A stretch of DNA of 64,000 nt from Corynebacterium sp. Lineage in GTDB: Bacteria; Actinomycetota; Actinomycetes; Mycobacteriales; Mycobacteriaceae. Shown in pieces: positions 35,217 through 45,059 of the stretch; within the stretch, counting starts at the first letter, position 1; the number at the start of each line of letters is the position of its first letter. The translations under genes and the position numbers were made by a program. Where the stretch lies: the NCBI RefSeq assembly GCF_030532325.1, contig NZ_JAUNLS010000004.1:85889-149888 (forward strand), in the 5' to 3' direction. The notes under the pieces were generated by a model. It saw only the letters and a list, made by a program, of their open reading frames with translations, ran no database searches and was not told the DNA's origin.

Positions 35217-35261
35217 CTACCAGTGGGCTACCAGTGAGTACCAGCAGCGGGCTACCAAGGG
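35217..35261 (-). repeat. CTACCAG tandem repeat in the sdaA leader
   Basis: CTACCAGTGGG (35217-35227) and CTACCAGTGAG (35228-35238) are adjacent 11-mers; TACCAGCAGCGGG and CTACCAAGGG follow. It lies between the sdaA ribosome binding site and the dyad at 35263-35292, thus probably within the 5' untranslated region. Confidence 0.6.
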
Positions 35262-35262
35262 T

Positions 35263-35292
35263 AGTGTGTCTTTACTCGCATAAAGATACACT
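35263..35292. promoter_or_regulatory. operator-like dyad upstream of sdaA
   Basis: AGTGTGTCTTTA (35263-35274) and TAAAGATACACT (35281-35292) are inverted repeats matching at 11 of 12 positions around CTCGCA. The size and the A/T-rich core fit a dimeric regulator site such as those of GntR-type proteins; the protein is unknown. Confidence 0.55.
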
Positions 35293-35391
35293 GTTGTTTC
35301 TCTCAACGCCGCGCGCTGTGACCCAGGCCGCGATGGGCGCCATGGGCGCTGTGGGCGCGGCTGCGTGCGGCCTGGCGCCGGCTGCCTTCCC

Positions 35392-36057
35392 TTAGCTGCC
35401 CTCGTGGCCCTCGAGTAGGGAGCTGAAGGGCTGGAAGTCCTCCTCGAGGTCGAGCCCGGTGGGGCGGGCGCGCTTCTCGCCGGCTAGTGGGCCGGCCAGC
35501 CCGGAGACGCGGTCGGTGGGCAGCACCATGAGGTCTGCCAGCTCCTCCCCGGCGCGGGCGATGCGGCGCTCGATCTCCGCACCCTCGGCGGTGCCGAAGT
35601 CCTCGGTGGCCTGGAACACCCCGGTGGGGACCACGCGGGTGTGCAGGTAGTTAAACAGCGGGCGCACCGCGTAGTCCAGCATGAGGGCGTGGCGGGCCGA
35701 GCCGCCCGTGGCGCCGATGAGCGTGGGCAGCCCGTCGAGGGCGCGCGGCTCCAGCACGTCAAAGAACATCTTGAACAGGCCGGAGTAGCTGCCCTGGAAC
35801 ACCGGGGTGACGGCGATGAGCCCGTCCGCAGTGGACAACGCGCGCTTGGCCTCATCGATCTGCGGGGTGGCCGCACCCCAGTTGGTCATGGCCTCGGCCA
35901 GCTCGGTGGCCAGCTCGCGCAGCTCGATGACTGTGAGCTCCACTCCCTCTCCGCGGGCGCCGACTTTGGCGACGGTGGCGGAGGAAAGGGCGTCGGCAAG
36001 CGCACGCGTCGATGAGGGTGTGGATAGCCCGGCGGTGACGACGACCAGTGAGCGCAT
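35392..36057 (-). CDS. NAD(P)H-dependent FMN reductase
   Basis: 221 residues of the flavodoxin-like NADPH:FMN reductase family: the FMN phosphate loop is TAGLSTPSSTRALAD (about 8-22), followed by TPVFQGSYSGLFKMFFD (about 88-104) and GATGGSARHA (about 118-127). Resembles the CE1759-type family first named in Corynebacterium efficiens. The gene follows the luciferase-like monooxygenase by 3 bases, so it likely supplies it with reduced FMN. Confidence 0.9.
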   Translation of the reverse strand: MRSLVVVTAGLSTPSSTRALADALSSATVAKVGARGEGVELTVIELRELATELAEAMTNWGAATPQIDEAKRALSTADGLIAVTPVFQGSYSGLFKMFFDVLEPRALDGLPTLIGATGGSARHALMLDYAVRPLFNYLHTRVVPTGVFQATEDFGTAEGAEIERRIARAGEELADLMVLPTDRVSGLAGPLAGEKRARPTGLDLEEDFQPFSSLLEGHEGS

Positions 36058-36060
36058 GGA

Positions 36061-37167
36061 TTACTTCTCCTCTCCAGGGTTGACCAATGCGTGCGGCGCA
36101 TACGAGGCCAACGTGTCGTGGCTTGGCGGGTTAGAGGGTACGTGATCGGGGCGGCGGGCTTCCATTCGGCGCCGCAATTCCGGGACCACCTGCGTGCCCA
36201 GGATCTCGATCTGATTGAGCACCACCTCTAGGGGCAGGCCCGCGTGATCGACGAGGAAGAGCTGACGCTGGTAATCACCCACCCAGTCGGGGAACTGCAT
36301 GGTGCGCTCGATGACCTGCTCCACGGTGCCCACCGTCAGCGGGGTCTGGGCGGTGAACTCCTCCAAGGAGGGGCCGTGGCCGTAGACGGGGGCATTGTCG
36401 AAGTAGGGGCGGAAGAAGTCCTTGGCGGCCTGCTCGGTCTCGCCGATGAAGACATGCCCGCCCAGGCCCACGATGGCCTGATCGGCGCGCCCGTGGCCGT
36501 AGGACTCGTAGCGGCGGCGGTAGATGTCCACCATCTTCGCGGTGTGCTCCTTGTTCCAGAAGATGTTGTTGTGGAAGAAGCCGTCGCCGTAGTAGGCGGC
36601 CTGCTCCGCGATCTGCACCGAGCGGATGGAGCCGTGCCAGACAAAGGGCGGGATGCCGTCGAGCGGGGCCGGAGTGGAGGTGTAACCCTGCAGCGGGGTG
36701 CGGAACTTGCCCTGCCAATTGACCACGGGCTCGCGCCACAGGCGGCGCAGCAGGTGGTAGTTCTCCACCGCTAGCGGAATGCCCTGGCGGATGTCTTTGC
36801 CAAACCAGGGGTAGACGGGGCCCGTGTTGCCGCGGCCCATCATGAGGTCCACGCGGCCCCCGGCTAGGTGCTGCAGGAAGGCGTAGTCCTCGGCGATCTT
36901 TAGCGGGTCATTGGTGGTGATCAGCGTGGTGGACGTGGACAGGATGAGGTCCTTGGTCTTCGCCGCGATGTAGGCAAGGTGCGTGGTGGGCGAGGAGGGC
37001 ACGAAGGGTGGGTTGTGGTGCTCGCCGGTGGCGAAGACATCCAGGCCCACTTCCTCCGCCTTGAGCGCGATCTGGGTCATGGACTCGATGCGCTCGGCCT
37101 CGGTGGGGGCCTTGCCCGTGGTGGGATCGACGGTGACGTCACCGATGGTGAAGATTCCAAATTGCAT
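36061..37167 (-). CDS. LLM-class flavin-dependent oxidoreductase (CE1758 type)
   Basis: 368 residues from ATG 37167, which has AGGGA 7 bases upstream and gives the family N-terminus MQFGIF; the frame extends upstream to 37230 but that part looks untranslated. A bacterial-luciferase TIM barrel with FATGEHHNP (about 46-54), STSTTLITTNDP and GRGNTGPVYPWFG. The substrate is unknown. It forms a two-gene operon with the FMN reductase downstream. Confidence 0.9.
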   Translation of the reverse strand: MQFGIFTIGDVTVDPTTGKAPTEAERIESMTQIALKAEEVGLDVFATGEHHNPPFVPSSPTTHLAYIAAKTKDLILSTSTTLITTNDPLKIAEDYAFLQHLAGGRVDLMMGRGNTGPVYPWFGKDIRQGIPLAVENYHLLRRLWREPVVNWQGKFRTPLQGYTSTPAPLDGIPPFVWHGSIRSVQIAEQAAYYGDGFFHNNIFWNKEHTAKMVDIYRRRYESYGHGRADQAIVGLGGHVFIGETEQAAKDFFRPYFDNAPVYGHGPSLEEFTAQTPLTVGTVEQVIERTMQFPDWVGDYQRQLFLVDHAGLPLEVVLNQIEILGTQVVPELRRRMEARRPDHVPSNPPSHDTLASYAPHALVNPGEEK

Positions 37168-37282
37168 GTGGTGTCCCTGTCTTTCTTTTCTGGTGTTCTG
37201 CTTCGTCCGCCAGCATTCCGGCGTTTCCATGACATGTCAACAATACAGGCTAAGGGAGTATTCCACCCAGGTGGCAGCACGC

Positions 37283-37342
37283 AAAAGCGCGCCGGGGTCT
37301 GGGCTGGGGAGCACGTGCTCCGGGCCAGACCGCGCGGCGCGC
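37283..37342 (-). terminator. compound terminator of the Pit transporter gene
   Basis: On the minus strand three nested pairings are seen: GCGCGCC/GGCGCGC outside, GGTCTGG/CCAGACC in the middle, and the palindrome GGAGCACGTGCTCC (37308-37321) at the top; TTTTGC follows the outer stem. Confidence 0.75.
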
Positions 37343-37380
37343 GGGTGGGTGCCGTTGAGGGCGCTGAGCGGCGAGGCGTC

Positions 37381-38991
37381 CTAGAAGACGACGCGCAGGA
37401 CGGACACCGTGATGGAGGCGATGATGGCCGCCGCCGGGAGGGTGATGACCCACGCCAGAGCGATGGGCTTCATGAGGTTCCAGTTGGCTGCGCGGTTGAC
37501 AATGCCCACGCCGAGCACCGCACCAATGAGGATGTGGGTGGAGGAGACGGGCAGGCCCAGCAGGGACGCGGCCATGACCACGCCGGCGGCAGAAAGCTCG
37601 GCGGCGAAGCCGGAGGAGGGGTGCATCTCCGTCAGGCCAGAGCCGACGGTCTGGATCACGAAGCGGCCGATGAACCACAGGCCGGAAATCAGGGCGATGC
37701 CCATAGCCACCATGACGGCCATCGGAACGCTGGCCTCCTCAGAGATGGCGCCATTCTTCAGCACGTCGATGACGGCCACAAACGGGCCAATGGCGTTAGC
37801 AATGTCGTTGGAGCCGTGGGAGAACGCGAAGGCGGAGGCGGTAAAGACCTGCATCCAGGAGAAGAGAAGGAAGGTGGAGCGCTGCAGGGAGTGCTTCTTG
37901 AGGGAGCGGGCGAAGATGAACACGGCCATCCACACCGCAGCACCCACCATGCCCATGACGAGGAGGTTCTGCAGGGTGGAGAAGCTCAGGCCGGTGTTCT
38001 TCAGGCCCTTAAAGAGCATCATCGCGGAAATAATGATGGCGCCGAATGCGGCGAGCAGCGGAACCCAGCTCTCCAGAGCGCGGTGAGCGTGGACATCATC
38101 CAGATCCTTGTTGATCTCGTGCAGATCGCGGTAGTACTCGGACTCCAGCGCGTTGGGGTCGTAGTCCTCCTCGGTGACCAGGGCGGCGTCGCGAGCCATG
38201 GCGTTGGTGTAGGAGATCTGCTTGAGCTCGGACATGCGCTCGAAGCGGTTCTTGTGCTCGGTGCGCAGGTTAGCGCGGCGGGTCTTGATCTCACGCAGGC
38301 GCTCATCGGCGGCCTCGTTGTAGACCAGAATGGACTTCTTAATCCACCTAAAGAGCAGGAAGGCCACGCCGCCGCCGAGGACAGGGGAGAGAACCCAGGA
38401 GATGGCGATGGTGCCAATCTCGCTCCACTGCACCATGTCCCAGCCGCCCTTGCCGGTGATGAAGCCGACGGTCAGGGCGGCGCCGACGATACCGCCGACG
38501 ATGGAGTGGGTTGTAGACACCGGCCAACCCATGCGGGTGGCCACCAGCAGCCAGATGGCCGCACCCAGCAGGGAGGCCATCATGATGTAGACAAACTCCA
38601 TCGGATCGAGGCCGTCAATGGCGTTGAGATCCACGATGCCGGAACGCACCGTATCGGTGACCTCGCCGCCGGCCAGCACAGCACCGGAGACCTCGAAGAT
38701 GGCGGCGACCATGAGCGCCTGCTTCATGGACAGCGTGCCCGCGCCGACGGACGTGCCGAAGGAGTTGGCCACGTCATTGCCGCCGATGTTGAAGGCCATG
38801 AAAATGGCGAAGATGATGGCGGTGACCAACAGGTACTTGTTGGCGCTGGGGTCGACGTAGCCGTTGCCCCAGATAATGAAGGCCACGAGGGTGACCGCGG
38901 TCAGCGCGCTAAAGACCGCGTGCCAAATCCAGTCATTGTTCTTGCCGTTGATCGCCTCAAGATCCGGCAATGATTCTGTAGTAGTACTCAC
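37381..38991 (-). CDS. inorganic phosphate transporter, Pit family
   Basis: 536 residues from GTG 38991, with AAAGGA 8 bases upstream. PHO4-type duplicated halves carry the signature [16 protein letters not shown] (about 68-83) and [14 protein letters not shown] (about 397-410), separated by a hydrophilic cytoplasmic loop (about 215-310) rich in charged residues. About ten to twelve membrane helices. It imports metal-phosphate with protons at low affinity. No phoU-like gene is adjacent. Confidence 0.94.
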   Translation of the reverse strand: MSTTTESLPDLEAINGKNNDWIWHAVFSALTAVTLVAFIIWGNGYVDPSANKYLLVTAIIFAIFMAFNIGGNDVANSFGTSVGAGTLSMKQALMVAAIFEVSGAVLAGGEVTDTVRSGIVDLNAIDGLDPMEFVYIMMASLLGAAIWLLVATRMGWPVSTTHSIVGGIVGAALTVGFITGKGGWDMVQWSEIGTIAISWVLSPVLGGGVAFLLFRWIKKSILVYNEAADERLREIKTRRANLRTEHKNRFERMSELKQISYTNAMARDAALVTEEDYDPNALESEYYRDLHEINKDLDDVHAHRALESWVPLLAAFGAIIISAMMLFKGLKNTGLSFSTLQNLLVMGMVGAAVWMAVFIFARSLKKHSLQRSTFLLFSWMQVFTASAFAFSHGSNDIANAIGPFVAVIDVLKNGAISEEASVPMAVMVAMGIALISGLWFIGRFVIQTVGSGLTEMHPSSGFAAELSAAGVVMAASLLGLPVSSTHILIGAVLGVGIVNRAANWNLMKPIALAWVITLPAAAIIASITVSVLRVVF

Positions 38992-39257
38992 AGGGTCAGT
39001 CCTTTCGCAGATTCGGCGCCGTGCACCGCCCGCTGAGCCGAGAAAGAGAAAGCTCAGCGCGTGGCGCCTATTCCGAAGCCAGGATTCGCAAATTTTCTAA
39101 ACAAATGCGTTCTCCCTAGAGGGAGGACCCCGAAACCTTAAGAAGGCGAAGTGACATGCCCGTGAACACTGCGTAGCAGTCAAGGAAAACTTAGGCGAAA
39201 CTCTGCAGCGGAATCTGCACGCTGCGCTGCCGCTGGGGGCTGATAACTACTCGTGGT

Positions 39258-40163
39258 TTAGGAGTACACGCCCCGGCCCAGGTAATCGCACTGGGCCATC
39301 GAGCCAGTGTTGAAACCGGTGGCGAAGGCCTCCGCGCGGTCAGCGGAGGAGCCGTGAGTCCACTGATCCGGGCGAACCTCGCCGCCAGAGCGTCGCTGGA
39401 TGTTGTCATCGCCCACGGCACGCGCGGTGTCGATGGCTGTGCGCGCCTGCTCATCGGTGATGGTCTCCAGCTTGGCCGCCTCGCCGTTGGCCTCCTCGTC
39501 GGCAAAGTGCGCCCAGATGCCCGCGTAGCAATCGGCCTGCAGCTCGATCTTCACCGCGTTGGAATCCGCGCCGGGCTGGTTGTAGTTGGACAGTCCCAGG
39601 GTACCCTCCAGCTGCTGGATGTGGTGGCCAAACTCGTGGGCCACGATGTACATCTGCGCCAGCGGGGCGTTCTCCGCGCCGAAGGAGCGCATCTGGTCAA
39701 AGAAGGCGGTGTCGAAGTACGCGGACTCGTCGGCCGGGCAATAGAAGGGGCCGGTGGCAGCGGAGGCCTGGCCGCAGCCAGAGGTGGTGGTGTTGTGGAA
39801 GATGATCAGGCCCGGCTCGGTGTACTCGATGCCGGCCTGCTTGGGTAGCTCCTGTGCCCAGACCTGGTCCACGGACTCGGCGGCGAACATGACGCGGCAG
39901 TCGTCGTACTTGTTGCCGTCAGCCGCCGTTTGGCAGTGGGCGAATTCCTCGCCCGTACCCTCCGAGCCCGCGGGCAGTTGGGACTGGTCCTGGGAGCCGA
40001 GCAGCTGCCCCAACTCGGAGAGGCTTCCGCCGAGCAGCAGGAAGAGCCCCACGAGGACCACGGTGCCGATGCCGCCGCCAGCTGCGAGGATGCCGCCGCG
40101 GCCGCCGCTGCCGCCGGAGCGGGCGCGGTTGCTATCAAAGTGTGCGCCTTCATTGAACGTCAT
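39258..40163 (-). CDS. neutral zinc metallopeptidase (YpfJ family)
   Basis: 301 residues. Gly-rich N-terminus, one transmembrane helix (about 25-45) and an extracytoplasmic peptidase domain with HEFGHH (H176, E177, H180) and a downstream ELQADCYAG (Glu near 207). Four cysteines in the domain (77, 89, 130, 142) could form disulfides. Family function is poorly known. No clear ribosome binding site precedes ATG 40163. Confidence 0.88.
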   Translation of the reverse strand: MTFNEGAHFDSNRARSGGSGGRGGILAAGGGIGTVVLVGLFLLLGGSLSELGQLLGSQDQSQLPAGSEGTGEEFAHCQTAADGNKYDDCRVMFAAESVDQVWAQELPKQAGIEYTEPGLIIFHNTTTSGCGQASAATGPFYCPADESAYFDTAFFDQMRSFGAENAPLAQMYIVAHEFGHHIQQLEGTLGLSNYNQPGADSNAVKIELQADCYAGIWAHFADEEANGEAAKLETITDEQARTAIDTARAVGDDNIQRRSGGEVRPDQWTHGSSADRAEAFATGFNTGSMAQCDYLGRGVYS

Positions 40164-40370
40164 GGCTCAAATGATGCCATAAGTGCAGGACACCCCGGGG
40201 ATGCAGGAGCCGGTGGGGGATCAAGGAAACACAAGCCGCGCCTCATCGTGTCCGGTTGGGGGTAGGGGCGGTAGACTTGGGCCGTTCATGTTCTTGTGCC
40301 CGTCGGCGCGCGCTGTTTACGCGAGGCGTGTCGTGCACAAGCGTCACAATGTAGAAGGGATTGAACAACA

Positions 40371-42203
<1,833 letters not shown>

Positions 42204-42225
42204 CACCGGCGCAGCCAACACCGGT

Positions 42226-42244
42226 ACCGCCAGCAACCGGCGGT
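42226..42244 (+). terminator. hairpin after aspS
   Basis: ACCGCC (42226-42231) pairs with GGCGGT (42239-42244). No T run; a weak or Rho-assisted terminator at best. Confidence 0.3.
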
Positions 42245-42272
42245 GGTGGGAGAATGCTGGTGAAGAACACAG

Positions 42273-42348
42273 AAAGCGGGGTAGAAGCCCATGGTGAGGA
42301 GCCACCCCAGGTTCATAACCCACACCGGGCAGCAGTCTGCCCCGCTTT
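42273..42348 (+). ncRNA. tRNA-like cloverleaf, possible decayed initiator tRNA
   Basis: AAAGCGGG (42273-42280) pairs with CCCGCTTT (42341-42348). Inside are three hairpins: GGTG/CACC (42293-42306), GGTT/AACC around CAT (42310-42320) and GCAG/CTGC (42329-42340), a cloverleaf with a CAT where an anticodon would be. GCGGGGTAGA and TTCATAACCCA resemble the acceptor start and anticodon loop of bacterial initiator tRNA-Met. The D-arm side is about 5 bases longer and the T-arm side about 6 shorter than a real tRNA, and GTTC of the T-loop is missing. So it is either a pseudo-tRNA or an independent structured RNA. An alternative fold pairs GGGCAG with CTGCCC as a terminator. Confidence 0.45.
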
Positions 42349-42389
42349 AGCATGAGGACAGCGCGCCGCGCGCGGGCCCAGAAAGGCTA

Positions 42390-43601
42390 ATGAAAGTGGA
42401 CAACGTACTAGGACGCGACGAGGTCATTGCCGCCGCAGCGGAGATGCTCTCGCGCCGCTACGGAGGCGACCCCGAGTTCAACGACGTCGAAGTCTTAAGC
42501 GGCTCCGGCAACGCGCTAGTGCTCCGGGCCCGCATGACGCCCAGTGCGTTCCTCCCGCACCGTTCCGTGGTGATCAAGTACAACCCCATCACCGGCTACG
42601 CCATCGATGACGCGGCCCTGCTGCGTGAGATCGTGGCCTACCAGTTCACCACCTCCTTGCCCGAGGCGGTGCGTCCAGGGCCGATCCTCTTTGCCCACGA
42701 CATCGACAAGCGTATCCTCGTGCTTTCCGACGCCGGCGACGGCGACACCTTGGCCGATACCCTCGCGCGCGCCGATGAGCGCGAGCGCCAGGACCTGCTG
42801 CGCCGGCTTGGCGGAGCGCTGGGCCAGATGCACGCCGGCACCGCCGGGCGCGAGAGCGACTACGAGGTCCTGCTGCAGCGCCAGCTGCGCCAGGCCCCCG
42901 AGTACGCCGAGGATCAGGCGGTGCGCGATAAGTCGCTGCAGAGCTCGATCAACTTCGGCATCGACATCCTGGCCGCGGCCGGCCTGAAGGCCCCAGTCGG
43001 CTTCGATGAGCTCGCGCTCAAGGCCAAGCACTCCCTAAGCTCCGGGCACAACCGCGCCTTTACGCCCTTCGATCTCTCGCCCGATAACATCATTGCCGGG
43101 CAGACGCTGACCTTCCTTGACTACGAGTGGGCGGGCTTCCGCAACGTCGGCTTCGACGTGGCCTGTGTGATCGCCGGCTTCCCGCAGTTCCTTTTCTCCC
43201 GCCCCATCACGGACGAGGAAGCGGAAGTCTTCGTGCAGGCCTGGCAGCGCAAGGTGGTGGACGTGTGGCCGCGCTTTGCGGATGATGACGTCGTCCACGA
43301 GCTTGTGGTCTCCTGCCTCATCGGCTGGGCACTGTCCAGCGTGACCACCATGTTTGCCGGTGGGGTGGAGGGCGTGGTGGCCCTGGCCCGCGGGGAGGCC
43401 GACGTCGAGCACAACCCGCGCGAATCCCTCCTGCGCTCCGCCGAGAGCGGGCCCTTTAGCGAGGACGAAGCACTCATCCGCCGCGATCTCTTCGAGACCT
43501 TCGAGGCCCTGGCGCGCTACGCCGCCCACAGCACCAACGAGGACTTCGCGCCCGTGGCGGTCTTTGCTCGCGACGTCGCCGAGCGCCTGCGGGAGCACTA
43601 A
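42390..43601 (+). CDS. aminoglycoside-phosphotransferase-like kinase of unknown substrate
   Basis: 403 residues with a protein-kinase-like/APH fold: VVIKYNP supplies the ATP lysine (about 56), FDLSPDN (D228, N233) is the catalytic loop and FLDYEW (D244) the metal-binding aspartate that replaces DFG. The family acts on small molecules (choline, fructosamine, sugars); nothing here identifies the substrate, and true antibiotic resistance is unlikely in this core context. Its stop overlaps the rarA ATG by one base. Confidence 0.75.
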   Translation: MKVDNVLGRDEVIAAAAEMLSRRYGGDPEFNDVEVLSGSGNALVLRARMTPSAFLPHRSVVIKYNPITGYAIDDAALLREIVAYQFTTSLPEAVRPGPILFAHDIDKRILVLSDAGDGDTLADTLARADERERQDLLRRLGGALGQMHAGTAGRESDYEVLLQRQLRQAPEYAEDQAVRDKSLQSSINFGIDILAAAGLKAPVGFDELALKAKHSLSSGHNRAFTPFDLSPDNIIAGQTLTFLDYEWAGFRNVGFDVACVIAGFPQFLFSRPITDEEAEVFVQAWQRKVVDVWPRFADDDVVHELVVSCLIGWALSSVTTMFAGGVEGVVALARGEADVEHNPRESLLRSAESGPFSEDEALIRRDLFETFEALARYAAHSTNEDFAPVAVFARDVAERLREH

Positions 43602-45016
43602 TGTCCCAGGACGCACTCTTCGGCCCAGCGGCGGGTGGCCGCGAGGCGGGCTCGGGCGCAGGCGGGGAGGCAGGCTTCGGCCCCGCCACGGGCCAGGACA
43701 TCTTTGCCACCCATGCCGGATCCCCCTTGGCCGCGCGGATGCGCCCGCAGTCCCTAGAGGAGGTCGTGGGCCAACGCCACCTGCTCGAGCCGGGCAAACC
43801 GCTGCGCCGCCTCATCGAGGGCTCGGGCGAGGCCTCCGTCATCCTTTACGGCCCGCCCGGCACCGGCAAGACCACCATTGCCTCGCTCATCGCCAAGACC
43901 ATGGGGCAGAACTTCGTGGGGCTCTCCGCCCTAGACTCCGGGGTCAAGCAGGTGCGCGAGGTGATCACCCACGCGCGCCAGGAGCTCATCCACGGTCGGC
44001 GCACCGTGCTCTTCATCGACGAGGTGCACCGTTTTTCCAAGACTCAGCAGGACGCGCTTCTGGCCGCGGTGGAAAACCGTACGGTGCTCCTTGTGGCGGC
44101 CACGACGGAAAACCCCTCCTTCTCAGTGGTCTCGCCGCTGCTTTCGCGCTCGCTGCTGCTGCAGCTCAACTCGCTGGATGATTCCGACCTCAAGACCCTC
44201 GCCTCGCGCGCGTTGGAGAGCGAAAGGGGACTGGGCGGGCGCATCACCGCCAGCGAGGAGGCGCTGGATCAGCTGGTTTTGCTGGCCGGGGGAGATGCCC
44301 GCCGCACGCTGACCTACCTCGAGGCCGCCGCCGAGGCCGTGCCGGATGGCGGCGAGCTCACCCCGCAGATCATCGTGGACAACGTCAACCGCGCGGTGGT
44401 GCGCTATGACCGCGACGGGGATCAGCACTACGACGTTGTCTCCGCCTTCATCAAGTCCATCCGCGGCTCGGATGTCGACGCCGCCCTCCACTACCTAGCG
44501 CGCATGATCGAGGCAGGCGAGGATCCCCGCTTCATAGCGCGGCGGCTGATGATTCACGCCTCGGAGGACATCGGCATGGCCGATCCCACCGCGCTGCCGA
44601 CGGCGGTGGCCGCTGCGCAGGCCTCGGCCATGTTGGGCTTGCCGGAAGCCCGCATCCCGCTGGCCCAGGCCACCATCCACCTGGCCACCGCGCCGAAATC
44701 CAACTCCGTGATCTCCGCCATCGACGCCGCCCAGGCGGATATCAGGGCAGGCAAGATTGGGCACGTGCCCAGCCACCTGCGCGACGGCCACTACGAGGGG
44801 GCAAAGAAGCTGGGCAACGCCGTGGGCTACAAGTACCCCCACGATGATCCACGCGGCGTGGTGGAGCAGCAGTACCTGCCGGATGAGTTGCAGGGCGCGC
44901 TCTACTACGAGCCCACGGACCACGGTGCGGAGAAGCGGATTTATGAGTACCTCGGCAGGTTGCGCAACATCATTAGGGGTCGGCGTCGTTCAGCAGGCTC
45001 CAGGCGGGTAATGTAA
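43601..45016 (+). CDS. rarA: replication-associated recombination protein RarA (MgsA)
   Basis: 471 residues. AAA+ ATPase with Walker [10 protein letters not shown] (84-92), Walker [10 protein letters not shown] (about 137-145) and sensor ATTENPSF, then the MgsA tetramerisation domain with [10 protein letters not shown] (about 318-327) and [14 protein letters not shown] (about 393-406). Acts at stalled forks. N-terminal 45 residues are Gly-rich. Co-translated with the upstream kinase gene. Confidence 0.95.
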   Translation: MSQDALFGPAAGGREAGSGAGGEAGFGPATGQDIFATHAGSPLAARMRPQSLEEVVGQRHLLEPGKPLRRLIEGSGEASVILYGPPGTGKTTIASLIAKTMGQNFVGLSALDSGVKQVREVITHARQELIHGRRTVLFIDEVHRFSKTQQDALLAAVENRTVLLVAATTENPSFSVVSPLLSRSLLLQLNSLDDSDLKTLASRALESERGLGGRITASEEALDQLVLLAGGDARRTLTYLEAAAEAVPDGGELTPQIIVDNVNRAVVRYDRDGDQHYDVVSAFIKSIRGSDVDAALHYLARMIEAGEDPRFIARRLMIHASEDIGMADPTALPTAVAAAQASAMLGLPEARIPLAQATIHLATAPKSNSVISAIDAAQADIRAGKIGHVPSHLRDGHYEGAKKLGNAVGYKYPHDDPRGVVEQQYLPDELQGALYYEPTDHGAEKRIYEYLGRLRNIIRGRRRSAGSRRVM

Positions 45017-45059
45017 GTCGTCGATATACACCGCCAAATTAGTGAAGGACTTTTAGCTC

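Noticed and set aside
35192-35395. A 67-residue frame with Ala/Gly/Met repeats next to sdaA
   Set aside because: Covers the dyad and leader repeats of sdaA; no initiation signal.
36979-38973. A 664-residue open frame on the plus strand, antisense to the LLM oxidoreductase and phosphate transporter genes
   Set aside because: It is rich in His, Gly, Asp and Gln as expected from antisense of GC-rich code and matches no family; the minus-strand proteins have clear motifs.
42390-43601. Antibiotic-resistance aminoglycoside phosphotransferase
   Set aside because: Only the general kinase fold is shared; the gene sits in a housekeeping operon with rarA and has host-like codon use.
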